The notes beneath the pieces are model-generated. The model did no database searches. It had not been told where the DNA came from and worked only from the letters and a program-made list of their open reading frames with translations. This document shows positions 44,111 to 52,743 of a stretch of DNA of 64,000 bases, piece after piece (position 1 is the first letter of the stretch; every line of letters starts with the position of its first letter). Source of the DNA: Burkholderia anthina (GTDB lineage Bacteria > Pseudomonadota > Gammaproteobacteria > Burkholderiales > Burkholderiaceae); assembly GCF_902498995.1 (NCBI RefSeq), contig NZ_CABVLY010000005.1, forward strand, positions 186,001 to 250,000, read 5' to 3'. A program made the position numbers and the translations under genes.

Positions 44111-46255
44111 TTACTTGACTTCCCTGAGGTGGAAGAGGCGGTGCTTGTCGAGCGTGGTGGCGAAGCCCTCGGGGACGACGAACGTCGTCGCGTCGGATTC
44201 GATGATCGCGGGGCCGGTAATCTCGTTGCCCGGCTTGAGCGACTCCATCCGCCAGATCACCGCGTCGTGCCACCGCTTGTTGCGGTACAGACGCCGCGTG
44301 CCGCCGCGGGCGTCCGCCGGCGGCGTCGGCCCGGCAACGGGGTCTTCCGGCAAGACCGGCTTCTGCGTGATGACCATCCCGCGCATGATCGCGCCCGTGA
44401 CCGAGAAACCCAGTTCCGGCGAGCGCGCGGAACTCGCATACACGCGGCCGTAGGTGTCTTCGAAGGCGGTCACGATCTTGTCCCAGTCGTCCGCACCGGA
44501 CGCGCTCGCGATCGGCGATTCGATCTCGAGATCGTTGAGCTGGCCCATGTACTGCATCCGGAAGCCCGGCCGCAGGATCACGTCCCGTTCGCTGAAGCCG
44601 TTGATGCGAAACTCGTCGATCACCTTGGCCGTCAGTTCGGACCAGGCCTTCTGGATCGTCTGCGCGGCCCCCGCCTTTTCGTCGTCGGATGCGAGCTGCG
44701 GCACCGCGAGATCGACGCTCTTGTCGTAGCGATACTCGAAATCCGCGCACGCGCAGCCGAATGCCGAGAAGCCTGCCGCCCATGCCGGCACGACGACGTC
44801 CTTGAAGCCGAGCCCTTCGGTGTAGCCATAGGTATGAACCGGCCCCGCGCCGCCGTACGAGAAGCACACGAATTCGGTCGGGCTGTAGCCTTTCGCGCTG
44901 ACGTTCGAGCGCAGGTATTCGCGCAACTGCAGGTCGAGCAGTTCGATCACGCCGGCCGCCGCATCCTCCACGGAGAGTCCGAGCGGCTCGGCGATCTGCT
45001 CGCGGATGTGCTCGCGGGCGCGATTCACGTCGAGCTTGATCTGGCCGCCGAGGAAGTTGTCGGGATTCAGGTAGCCGAGCACGACGTGGCAATCGGATAC
45101 GGACACCGTCGTCAGGCCGCTGTCGGGCCAGCACGTGCCGACGCGATAGCCGGCGCTGTCCGGCCCGAGCTTGATGGCGCCGCTGTACGGATCGAGCCGC
45201 ACGAAGCTGCCGGCGCCCGCGCCGACCGAGTCCATCGTGACGAGCGGCAGCGACAGCACGAGGCGCGCCATGTCCGGGTCGGACGCGATCGCGAATTTTC
45301 CCTTCGTGATGAGCGCCATGTCGAACGACGTGCCGCCGATGTCCGAGCACGCGATGTTGTCGTAGCCGAGCGCCTCGCCGAGCAGCTTCGAGCCGATCAC
45401 GCCGCCGATCGGCCCCGACACGATGGTGCGCGCCAGTTCCTTCGCTTTCCAGCTGATCGTGCCGCCGTGCGTCGCCATCACCCGCAGGTCGAATTTCGCG
45501 CCGTGCTTGCGGAAGCGGTCGCTCACCTTCTTGAGCGTCTGCCGCGACGGTTCGGCCGCATACGCCTCGAGCACCGTCGTGTTCATCCGGTGGCTTTCCT
45601 TGCGCTGCGGGTAGTAGTCCACCGACGCGAAAACCGGGAGATCGACGCCGTGCCCGGCCAGCTCGTCGCGCACGATGTCGCGTGCCTGACGCTCGCTCGT
45701 CGCGTTCTTGTGCGACTGGAGAAAGCAGATGACGATCGCCTTGGCGCCGGCGGCGACCAGCTCCCGCGTGGCCTGCCGCACTTCGTTTTCCCGCAGCGGA
45801 ATGACGATGTCGCCCTGGACGTCGGTACGCTCGGTGACGCCGCGCGTGCGCGACAACGGCACGAGCGGCTCGTCGTAGCGGTGCGTATTCAGATGGATGC
45901 GCTCTTCGAGCGCGTACCCGAGGTAGCTCTGGATCGCACGCCCCATCAGGTGCACGTGCTCGAAGCCCTTGTTGACGAGCAGCCCGACTTCGAGCCCCTT
46001 GCGTTGCACGACGCGGTTGAGCATCGCCGTGCCGGAATACACGCAGGTAACGAGTTCCGGATAGACGTCGTCGACGTCGCGCTGCCAGTGTGCGAGCGCA
46101 TCCTGCGACGAGTTGAAGATCGCCAGCGACTCGTCCTCCGGATTGCTTTGCGCCTTGCCGACGACGAACCGTCCGTCCTCGCGCACGAAGAAGGTGTCGG
46201 TCATCGTGCCGCCCGCGTCGATGCCCAAGACCTGGACTTGCGAAAGTCCTTCCAT
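44111..46255 (-). CDS. acxA: Acetone carboxylase beta subunit (hydantoinase A family)
   Basis: The 714-residue protein is a HyuA-family ATP-binding subunit: VLGIDAGGTMTDTFFVREDG at residues 9-28 is the actin-like phosphate-binding motif, and THGGTISWKAKELARTIVSG, GPIGGVIGS and SDIGGTSFDMALI follow. It phosphorylates substrate in the ATP-dependent carboxylation of acetone. ATG 46255 (MEGLSQVQV) has GGAGAC upstream. It is the first gene of the operon and is preceded by a sigma-54 promoter at 46351-46365. Confidence 0.95.
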   Translation of the reverse strand: MEGLSQVQVLGIDAGGTMTDTFFVREDGRFVVGKAQSNPEDESLAIFNSSQDALAHWQRDVDDVYPELVTCVYSGTAMLNRVVQRKGLEVGLLVNKGFEHVHLMGRAIQSYLGYALEERIHLNTHRYDEPLVPLSRTRGVTERTDVQGDIVIPLRENEVRQATRELVAAGAKAIVICFLQSHKNATSERQARDIVRDELAGHGVDLPVFASVDYYPQRKESHRMNTTVLEAYAAEPSRQTLKKVSDRFRKHGAKFDLRVMATHGGTISWKAKELARTIVSGPIGGVIGSKLLGEALGYDNIACSDIGGTSFDMALITKGKFAIASDPDMARLVLSLPLVTMDSVGAGAGSFVRLDPYSGAIKLGPDSAGYRVGTCWPDSGLTTVSVSDCHVVLGYLNPDNFLGGQIKLDVNRAREHIREQIAEPLGLSVEDAAAGVIELLDLQLREYLRSNVSAKGYSPTEFVCFSYGGAGPVHTYGYTEGLGFKDVVVPAWAAGFSAFGCACADFEYRYDKSVDLAVPQLASDDEKAGAAQTIQKAWSELTAKVIDEFRINGFSERDVILRPGFRMQYMGQLNDLEIESPIASASGADDWDKIVTAFEDTYGRVYASSARSPELGFSVTGAIMRGMVITQKPVLPEDPVAGPTPPADARGGTRRLYRNKRWHDAVIWRMESLKPGNEITGPAIIESDATTFVVPEGFATTLDKHRLFHLREVK

Positions 46256-46350
46256 GGTTGATGTCTCCAATGATTGAAGTCGTGATGAGCCGTGTCCCGG
46301 TTCGAGCGAGGTCATCGTTCGAACCCGGGCGCCGGCTCGTCTGCAAAGAG

Positions 46351-46365
46351 GCAACAACCGTGCCA
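46351..46365 (-). promoter_or_regulatory. Sigma-54 (-24/-12) promoter of acxABC
   Basis: On the minus strand TGGCACGGTTGTTGC fits the consensus TGGCACG-N4-TTGC(A/T) perfectly up to its last base, with GG and GC ten bases apart. It lies 96 bp upstream of the acxA ATG. The presence of a GAFTGA activator in the locus makes the assignment strong. Confidence 0.85.
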
Positions 46366-46462
46366 TTCGGCGGATCGGGCCGCTCGAAGCGCGCCGGGCC
46401 ATGCCTGGCGCGGGGTCGTCGAATCGGGCGCATTCGCGCGGGCCGGCGACGTCGCGACGGAC

Positions 46463-46493
46463 GTCCGGATTCCGGACTGGCCCGGCGTCCGGA
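46463..46493. promoter_or_regulatory. Candidate upstream activator sites for AcxR
   Basis: GTCCGGA-T-TCCGGAC (46463-46477) is a perfect 7-bp palindrome, and a further half-site GTCCGGA starts at 46487. They lie about 100-130 bp upstream of the -24 box, where enhancer sites for sigma-54 activators are usual. Confidence 0.55.
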
Positions 46494-46644
46494 TATCAGT
46501 CGGCGTCGACGGCGGACAGCTATCCACGCCGTCGTGCGGCGTCCCTGGCTGCGCGCCGTCGTTCGCGTTCAGCCATTCGGCTGATAGCCGCGCGGCCGGC
46601 CGGCCTCTAAAGTGACCGGAATCGACATCTTTCCGGAGAACGAC

Positions 46645-47436
46645 ATGACGCACCCGCAACCCCGTACGATCGCGATCACCGGCGCAGGCACCGGCATCGG
46701 CGCTGCGTGCGCGCGCCGCTTCGCGGCCCGCGGCGACCGCGTCGTGCTGATCGGGCGGCGGCGCGCACCGCTCGACGCGCTGGCCGCCGAAACGGGCGGC
46801 CTCGCGCTCGCGGGCGACGCGGCGAGCACGGCCGACTGGGCCGGCTTCCTGCCGGCAATCGCCGCACGGTTCGGCCGCGTCGACACGCTCGTCGCCTGCG
46901 CGGGCGGCCACGGTCTCGGCCGCGCGGACGAAACCGACGACGCCCGGTGGCGCGACGCGATGCACGCGAACCTCGACACCGCGTTCGTCAGCGCTCGCGC
47001 GTGCCTGCCCGACCTGATCGCGCAGCGCGGCAGCATCGTGCTGGTCGCGTCGATCGCCGCGCTCGCGGCCGGCCCCGGCGTGTGCGGCTACACCGTCGGC
47101 AAGCATGCGCTGCTCGGGCTCGCGCGGTCGCTCGCCCGCGACTACGGGCCGCACGGCGTGCGCGCGAATGCGGTATGCCCGGGCTGGGTCCGCACGCCGA
47201 TGGCCGATGCGGAGATGGAACCGCTGATGTCCGCCTACGGCGACACGCTCGACGGCGCGTATGGGCGCGTGAGCGCCGACGTGCCGCTGCGGCGCGCGGC
47301 CGATCCGGACGAAATCGCGGCCGTGTGCGCGTTCCTCGCGTCGCCGGACGCGTCGTTCGTGACCGGCGCGACGCTCGTCGCGGACGGCGGCGCGATGGTC
47401 GTCGACGTACCGACGCTCGCATTCGACAAGCTGTGA
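46645..47436 (+). CDS. Short-chain dehydrogenase/reductase
   Basis: The 263-residue SDR has TIAITGAGTGIGAACARRFA with the TGxxxGIG motif at residues 14-21, a Ser-Tyr-Lys set ending GYTVGKHALLG, and a C-terminal FVTGATLVADGGAM. The ATG at 46645 follows CGGAGAAC; the in-frame start at 46612 lacks an RBS. It is divergent from acxA with 389 bp between and on the same strand as the LysR, DUF2848 and MFS genes. A role in acetone metabolism or in the next cluster is equally possible. Confidence 0.87.
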   Translation: MTHPQPRTIAITGAGTGIGAACARRFAARGDRVVLIGRRRAPLDALAAETGGLALAGDAASTADWAGFLPAIAARFGRVDTLVACAGGHGLGRADETDDARWRDAMHANLDTAFVSARACLPDLIAQRGSIVLVASIAALAAGPGVCGYTVGKHALLGLARSLARDYGPHGVRANAVCPGWVRTPMADAEMEPLMSAYGDTLDGAYGRVSADVPLRRAADPDEIAAVCAFLASPDASFVTGATLVADGGAMVVDVPTLAFDKL

Positions 47437-47603
47437 CGACGGGGCTCGCCGCCCCGCGCGGGTGCGGCGCCGAAGGCTGCCGCGCGGGGTTTCGCGCGCA
47501 TCTTCCGGCATGCCGCGCGGCCGGCGCGTTTGCCCGCCCGAAAATCCGCTAACATCGACCGATCCGCCGCCGCACGCGGCACCGCCTCACCGTTCGGGAT
47601 TCG

Positions 47604-48650
47604 ATGAACATCCGGTTTCTTGAAACCTTCGTCTGGCTCGCGAAGCTGGAAAACTTCCGGCTCACGGCCGAGAAGCTGCATACGACGCAGGCCGCCGTGT
47701 CGAGCCGCATCGCGTCGCTGGAAGAGGCGTTCGACGTGCGGCTGTTCGACCGCAACACGCGTTCGGCCACGCTCACGCCCGCGGGCCGGCGCATGCTCGC
47801 GTATGCCGAGCGGATCGTGCGGCTCGACAGCGAGATGCGGCGCGACATCGATGCGGCGAGCGACGCCGGCCTGATCCGGATCGGCGTGATCGAGTCGATC
47901 GTGCACAGCTGGTTTCCGGCGCTGATGGCGCAACTGCGCGAGCGCTATCCGCGCCTCGACGTCGAGATCACGAGCGACACGACGCTGCACCTGATCCGGC
48001 TGCTGAGCACCGACGGCGTCGACCTGATCCTGCAGACCGACCCGGTGCCCGGCCCCGACTTCACGAACCTGCCGCTGTGCGAATTCCCGGTGCACTGGGC
48101 GGCCAGCCCGCGCCTCGGGCTCGGCGGCGAACGGCTCGACGTCGCGCGGCTCGCCGCGTATCCGATCATCAGCTTCTCGCGCCACTCGGGCCCGCACGCG
48201 ACGATCGAGCGGCTGTTCGCGGCCGTCGAGCGGCCGGCCAGCATCAACTGCATCACGTCGGTCGCCGCGATGATCCGGCTCGTCGCCGACGGCTTCGGCG
48301 TGGCCGCGCTGCCGCCCGCGATCATCGGCCGCGAACTGCAGGAAGGCGCGCTCGAGCTGCTCGACGTCGAACCCGAATTCCCCGCGCTGCCGCTGGTCGC
48401 GTCGTATCGCGCGCAGGGCCTGCCCGTGGCCGCGCGCATCGCGGAACTGGCGAGCGAAGTCGCGCGTGCGATGCCGGCGGCCGCGAGTCATGCGAAGCCG
48501 GGCGCGCCGGCAAGGGCCGACGCGGATACCGCCCCCCTCGACAACGCGCCTGCCCGGGCGCCGGCCAGGACCAGAACCGCGGCGGCAAAACGCACGCCGA
48601 AATCCGCCCCGCCCGCTCCTCCCGCGAAGCGCCGGCCGCGCCGCTCATAA
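47604..48650 (+). CDS. LysR-family regulator with Ala/Pro/Arg-rich C-terminal tail
   Basis: The 348-residue protein has a normal LysR N-terminus (MNIRFLETFVWLAKLENFRL, HTH with TTQAAVSSRIASLEEAFDV) and effector domain to about residue 295. After that come some 50 residues rich in Ala, Pro, Arg and Lys (PARAPARTRTAAAKRTPKSA and similar), longer than the usual LysR length. The tail is basic and probably disordered, perhaps an added DNA-contact region. It is followed by three genes on the same strand that it may control. An 8-bp inverted repeat lies right after its stop at 48649-48682. Confidence 0.88.
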   Translation: MNIRFLETFVWLAKLENFRLTAEKLHTTQAAVSSRIASLEEAFDVRLFDRNTRSATLTPAGRRMLAYAERIVRLDSEMRRDIDAASDAGLIRIGVIESIVHSWFPALMAQLRERYPRLDVEITSDTTLHLIRLLSTDGVDLILQTDPVPGPDFTNLPLCEFPVHWAASPRLGLGGERLDVARLAAYPIISFSRHSGPHATIERLFAAVERPASINCITSVAAMIRLVADGFGVAALPPAIIGRELQEGALELLDVEPEFPALPLVASYRAQGLPVAARIAELASEVARAMPAAASHAKPGAPARADADTAPLDNAPARAPARTRTAAAKRTPKSAPPAPPAKRRPRRS

Positions 48651-48682
48651 GAAAACCTGTTCACCGCGAATTTGTTTTCTTG
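48649..48682. promoter_or_regulatory. Inverted repeat after LysR stop
   Basis: AAGAAAAC and GTTTTCTT are perfect 8-bp arms separated by 18 bases. It is either a LysR-type operator for the genes at 48751 onward or a weak transcript end. Confidence 0.35.
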
Positions 48683-48750
48683 TTGGACGGGCGCGGCCCG
48701 TCTTCGGGACACTGCAGTTCCTGACACACCCCGTCTCAAGGAACCTCGCG

Positions 48751-49437
48751 ATGACCCGCCTTTCCCTTCCTCACGGCCAGCTCTGCGTCTGGACGGATAT
48801 CGACCCGACGTACGAAGCCGATTTCAACGCGTGGTACGACCGCGAGCACATGCAGGAGCGCGTCGCGATTCCGGGCTTCACGCATGCGCGGCGGTTTCGC
48901 GCGACCGATAACGGCCCGCGCAAATACCTCGCGCTGTACGTGACCGATACGCTCGACGTATTCCGCAGCGACGCGTACCGGCGCGCGTTCACGGATCAAA
49001 CGGCCTGGTCGCTCGCGAATTTCGAGCGGATGACGGGCACGCAGCGACGGGTCGGCGACCTGACGATCGAAGCCGGCGACGGCGAAGGCGTGCATCTCGC
49101 GCTGTTCGTGCTGCCGCCGGAGCGCATCGACGTGCCGGGCCTGCGCGAACGCTTCGACGATGCGCTGCGCGAACCCGGCCTCCATGCGGCCCGGCTGTTC
49201 CGCACCGCGCCCGATCTTTCCGCGCCGATCGGCGCCGATGCGGCCGCGCGTCCGGCCGCCGACGCGCTCGTGCTGATCGAAGGCAGCGACGCAGCCGCCA
49301 CGCGCCGTGTCGCCGCCGCGCTCGCCGGGCACGACGCGGTGCGCACGTTCGACCTGCTGTGGCGCGCGGCCGCGCCGCTCGCGCTCGCCCGCCGCGATGC
49401 CGAAACGAAGCCTGTCGCCGCCGCATTGTCCGCCTGA
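48751..49437 (+). CDS. Ferredoxin-like-fold protein, DUF4286-like
   Basis: The 228-residue protein begins with LCVWTDIDPTYEADFNAWYD, REHMQERVAIPGFTHARRFR. The (D/N)xFNxWYDxEH pattern is typical of DUF4286/dimeric alpha-beta barrel proteins. The second half (LFVLPPERIDVPGLRERFDD) looks like a repeat of the same fold. Function unknown. It is preceded by AAGGAAC and followed on the same strand by an MFS carrier and DUF2848, a set often clustered in Burkholderia. Confidence 0.7.
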   Translation: MTRLSLPHGQLCVWTDIDPTYEADFNAWYDREHMQERVAIPGFTHARRFRATDNGPRKYLALYVTDTLDVFRSDAYRRAFTDQTAWSLANFERMTGTQRRVGDLTIEAGDGEGVHLALFVLPPERIDVPGLRERFDDALREPGLHAARLFRTAPDLSAPIGADAAARPAADALVLIEGSDAAATRRVAAALAGHDAVRTFDLLWRAAAPLALARRDAETKPVAAALSA

Positions 49438-49524
49438 ACCCCGACGCCGCGACGGCCGCGCCGCACGCTCGCAGCGCGCGGCCGGCCCGTCGGCCACGTT
49501 CGCCCTTCCGTCATCCGTCACGAC

Positions 49525-50844
49525 ATGCCCGACACCATGAGCACGCTCGCCCAGCCCGCCACCCACTCGCCACGCCGCGTCCGCAACAGCCGACTCGCGA
49601 CCGCGAGCATGATCGGCACATCGCTCGAGTGGTACGACTTCACGATCTACAACACGCTCGCCGCGCTCGTCTTCAATCACCTGTTCTTTCCGTCGGTCGA
49701 TCCGCTGGCCGGCACGATCCTCGCGTTCTCGACCTATGCGGTCGGCTACGTGTCGCGTCCGCTCGGCGGCTTCGTGTTCGGCAACCTCGGCGACCGGATC
49801 GGCCGCCGCGCGGTGCTGATGCTCACGCTCGTGCTGATGGGGCTGACGACCGCGTTGATGGGCGCCCTGCCGACCTACGCGCAGGCGGGCATCCTGAGCC
49901 CGATCCTGCTCGTCGCGCTGCGCTTCGTGCAGGGCGTCGCGCTCGGCGGCGAATGGGCCGGCGCGGTGCTGCTGTCGGTCGAGCACGGCGACCAGAAACG
50001 CCGCGGGCTGTCCGCGTCGTGGACGCAGATCGGCCCGTCGTTCGGCACGCTGCTCGGCACCGGCTGCATCGCGCTCGTCACGCTGTCGACCACGTCCGGC
50101 GACTTCCTGTCGTGGGGCTGGCGCGTGCCGTTCGCGGCCAGTGCGCTGCTCGTCGTGTTCGGTTTCTGGCTGCGCCGCGGCGTCGACGAAACGCCGCAGT
50201 TCGAGCAGCTCGCCGAATCGCACGCGACCGCGGAAGTGCCCGTCGCCGAGGTGCTGAAGTGCCACTGGCGGCGCCTGCTGATCGCCGGCGGTTCGCGGAT
50301 CGGCTCGGACGTGCTGTACGCGCTGATCGTCGTGTTCACGCTGACCTACGTGACGACCGTGCTGCACCTGTCGCGCCCGGTCGCGCTGACGGCCGTGATG
50401 GTCGGCACGGCCTGCAACGCGCTCGCGGTGCCGTTCTTCGGCGCGCTGTCGGACCGCTTCGGACGCCGTCCGGTGTATCTCGCCGGCGCGATCGCCGGCA
50501 TCGTGTGGGCGTTCGTGTTCTTCACGATGCTCGATTCGGCACGGCCCGCCGCGATCGTCGCGGCCGTCGCGATCGGCCTCGTGATCCATGCGGTGATGTA
50601 CGGCCCGCAAGGCGCATTCGTCACCGAGCAGTTTCCGACCCGCGTGCGTTACGCCGGCTCGTCGCTGGCGTACACGCTCGCGGGCATCGTCGGCGGCGGC
50701 TTCGCGCCGCTCGTGATCGCCGCGCTGTTCCGCGAGACGGGCACGACGACAGCCGTGTCGCTGTACGTCGCCGCGGCGCTCGTCGTCACGTCGGTCGCGC
50801 TGCTCGCCGCGCGCGAAACCGCGCATCGGCCGCTCGCCGATTGA
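49525..50844 (+). CDS. MFS transporter, metabolite:H+ symporter (MHS) family
   Basis: The 439-residue membrane protein has 12 hydrophobic segments and MHS signatures: MIGTSLEWYDFTIYNTLAAL in TM1, RPLGGFVFGNLGDRIGRRAV in loop 2-3 and RFVQGVALGGEWAGAVLLSV in TM4. MHS members (ShiA, ProP, KgtP-like) import organic acids or osmolytes with protons. It lies between the DUF4286-like and DUF2848 genes, so it may import the substrate of that pair. Either ATG 49525 or 49537 is possible, neither with a clear RBS. Confidence 0.9.
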   Translation: MPDTMSTLAQPATHSPRRVRNSRLATASMIGTSLEWYDFTIYNTLAALVFNHLFFPSVDPLAGTILAFSTYAVGYVSRPLGGFVFGNLGDRIGRRAVLMLTLVLMGLTTALMGALPTYAQAGILSPILLVALRFVQGVALGGEWAGAVLLSVEHGDQKRRGLSASWTQIGPSFGTLLGTGCIALVTLSTTSGDFLSWGWRVPFAASALLVVFGFWLRRGVDETPQFEQLAESHATAEVPVAEVLKCHWRRLLIAGGSRIGSDVLYALIVVFTLTYVTTVLHLSRPVALTAVMVGTACNALAVPFFGALSDRFGRRPVYLAGAIAGIVWAFVFFTMLDSARPAAIVAAVAIGLVIHAVMYGPQGAFVTEQFPTRVRYAGSSLAYTLAGIVGGGFAPLVIAALFRETGTTTAVSLYVAAALVVTSVALLAARETAHRPLAD

Positions 50845-50894
50845 GCGTCGCCCGTCGATCGTTTCATTCATTCGCACTTCAAACGGATATCCGC

Positions 50895-51596
50895 ATGCCA
50901 GCCCTGTCGTTCAACGTGATTCCCCTGCAAGGCGCGCCGGCCGCCGTCGACGTCCAGATCGAGCGCGTCGTGATCGCCGGCTGGGCCGGACGCGATCCCG
51001 CCGCGATCCGCGCGCACATCGACGAACTCGCGGCCCTCGGCGTCGCGCCGCCGTCGACCACGCCGTGCTTCTATCGCGTGGCATCCGCGCTGCTCACCCA
51101 GGCGCCGTCGATCGGCGTGCTCGGCGCGCGCTCGGGCGGCGAGATCGAGTGCGTACTGATCGACAGCCCGGCCGGCACGCTGGTCACGCTCGGGTCGGAT
51201 CACACCGATCGGGAAGTCGAGGCGTATGGCGTCGCGGTGTCGAAGCAGGTATGCGCGAAGCCGCTCGGCCGCGACGCGTGGCGCTACGCGGACGTCGCCG
51301 GTCACTGGGATGCGATCGGGATGCGTTCGTGGTGGATCAAACGCGACGGCGAACGCGTCGCGTATCAGCATGGCGCGGTCAGCGGGCTGCTCGCGCCCGA
51401 TGCGCTGTGGCAGCGCTTCGACGACCGTCGCACGATGCCCGCGCGCTGCGCGATGTTCGGCGGCACCGTCGTCGTGCATGGGGCCATCGCGGCGATGGAC
51501 GACGGCGATGCGTTCGAGATGGAACTGCACGATCCGGTGCTCGGGCGCAGCCTGCGGCACCGGTATGCGGTCGAAGTGTTGCCGGTCGTGGCATAA
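50895..51596 (+). CDS. DUF2848 family protein (FAH-like hydrolase)
   Basis: The 233-residue protein fits DUF2848, related to fumarylacetoacetate hydrolases: VLIDSPAGTLVTLGSDHTDR, EVEAYGVAVSKQVCAKPLGR and FGGTVVVHGAIAAMDDGDAF, then EMELHDPVLGRSLRH. In similar clusters it accompanies organic-acid carriers and is thought to cleave a C-C or C-O bond; the substrate is unknown. It starts 50 bp after the MFS stop and is convergent with the epimerase gene. Confidence 0.8.
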   Translation: MPALSFNVIPLQGAPAAVDVQIERVVIAGWAGRDPAAIRAHIDELAALGVAPPSTTPCFYRVASALLTQAPSIGVLGARSGGEIECVLIDSPAGTLVTLGSDHTDREVEAYGVAVSKQVCAKPLGRDAWRYADVAGHWDAIGMRSWWIKRDGERVAYQHGAVSGLLAPDALWQRFDDRRTMPARCAMFGGTVVVHGAIAAMDDGDAFEMELHDPVLGRSLRHRYAVEVLPVVA

Positions 51597-51646
51597 CGGC
51601 GGGCGGTGGCAATAAACATCCGCCGGATACCGGCTCACCCCGCGGC

Positions 51647-52645
51647 TTACCCCGCCGCGCCCGCTCGCGGCAAGCACCCCAACCCCGCCAGCGCTTCCTC
51701 CACCGCCGTGTCGAGCGGCGTCACCGGCTCGCGGCCGAGCGCCGCCGTCACGCGCGCGTTGTCCATCCGCAGCGGCTCGCGCCACAGATAGCGCATCTCG
51801 AGCATCTCGCGCATCGTCGTGACGAACGGCGCGGCCACCCACACGAGCCACCACGGGAAACGCCGCACCGTCGGCCGCATCCCGTGCCGTTGCGCGACGC
51901 GGCGCACGGCCTGCGCCATCTGCGTGCCATCCGCGTCCCAGTGACCGCCGAGATGAAAGCGCGCGAACGGCTCCAGCGTATCGCGCCGCTCGATCAGTTC
52001 GACCATCGTGCGCGCGACGTCCGGCAGGTATGCCCATTGATGGCCGACGCCCGGCCGGCCCGGCACGCTGATGGCGGCCACGGGCCGCCCGGCCTTGACG
52101 AGCCCCTGTCCGAACCAGTTGTTGCCCGCGTGCGCGCCGAAGAAATCGCCGGCCCGCACGATGATCGTCCGCACGCCCTGCGCGGTCGCCGCCTGCAGCC
52201 GCCGCTCCAGCTCGACGCGAATCGCGCCCTTGCGGGTCGTCGGATGCTGCGGCGCCTCTTCGCGCAACACCGGAAACGCGTCGGGGCCGTAGTTGTATAC
52301 CGTCCCGGGCAGCACGACGGTCGCCTGCGCCACCGTCGCCGCCGCGATCGTGTTGTCGATCATCGGCAGCACCTGCTCGTTCCAGTTCCGGTAGCCGGGC
52401 GGGTTCACCGCATGCACGATCACGCTGCAGCCGCGCGCCGCGCGGACCACCGCTTCGCGGTCGAGCGCGTCGCCGCGCATCCACGCGATGCCGTCGCGCT
52501 CCACCGTCTCGGCGTCGAGCCCGCGCTTGAGCGCGCGCACCTGCCAGCCGGCATCGCGCAACTGACGTGCGACCTCGCCGCCGATGCCTCCGCTCGCGCC
52601 GAGCACGAGTGCCAGTGGTTGCGTCCCGCCTGCGTTCGTCGTCAT
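51647..52645 (-). CDS. NAD-dependent epimerase/dehydratase-like protein
   Basis: The 332-residue protein has an N-terminal Rossmann motif LALVLGASGGIGGEVARQLR (about residues 11-30) and resembles extended SDR/NmrA-type proteins (GTVYNYGPDAFPVLREEAPQ, ERRLQAATAQGVRTIIVRAG). The YxxxK pair is not evident, so catalysis is uncertain; some members are sensors or oxidoreductases. ATG 52645 has GGGAGAG upstream. It is divergent from the LysR gene at 52744, which most likely controls it. Confidence 0.82.
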   Translation of the reverse strand: MTTNAGGTQPLALVLGASGGIGGEVARQLRDAGWQVRALKRGLDAETVERDGIAWMRGDALDREAVVRAARGCSVIVHAVNPPGYRNWNEQVLPMIDNTIAAATVAQATVVLPGTVYNYGPDAFPVLREEAPQHPTTRKGAIRVELERRLQAATAQGVRTIIVRAGDFFGAHAGNNWFGQGLVKAGRPVAAISVPGRPGVGHQWAYLPDVARTMVELIERRDTLEPFARFHLGGHWDADGTQMAQAVRRVAQRHGMRPTVRRFPWWLVWVAAPFVTTMREMLEMRYLWREPLRMDNARVTAALGREPVTPLDTAVEEALAGLGCLPRAGAAG

Positions 52646-52709
52646 TGCCGCTCTCCCTGAATGAACCGTCGATGAGCGCATTCTGGCGCGCGGCCGGCTA
52701 ACAAGGAAT

Positions 52710-52737
52710 TGCCGAACCCAATGGATCAGCTATACAT
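52710..52737 (+). promoter_or_regulatory. Sigma-70-like promoter of LysR with possible leaderless start
   Basis: TTGCCG (52710-52715), a 16-bp spacer and TATACA (52732-52737) form a reasonable -35/-10 pair. The ATG is at 52744, 6 bases after the -10, so transcription would begin at or next to the start codon. Confidence 0.45.
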
Positions 52738-52743
52738 TTATGC

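Noticed and set aside
43840..46433. Fused reading through acxA into acxB in one frame
   Set aside because: In the acxA region this frame is out of register with the conserved AcxA sequence; acxB starts at 44099 with its own RBS.
46312..47511. Minus-strand open frame of about 400 codons opposite the SDR at 46645
   Set aside because: Antisense shadow, Arg-rich and not recognisable; it would also overlap the sigma-54 promoter region.
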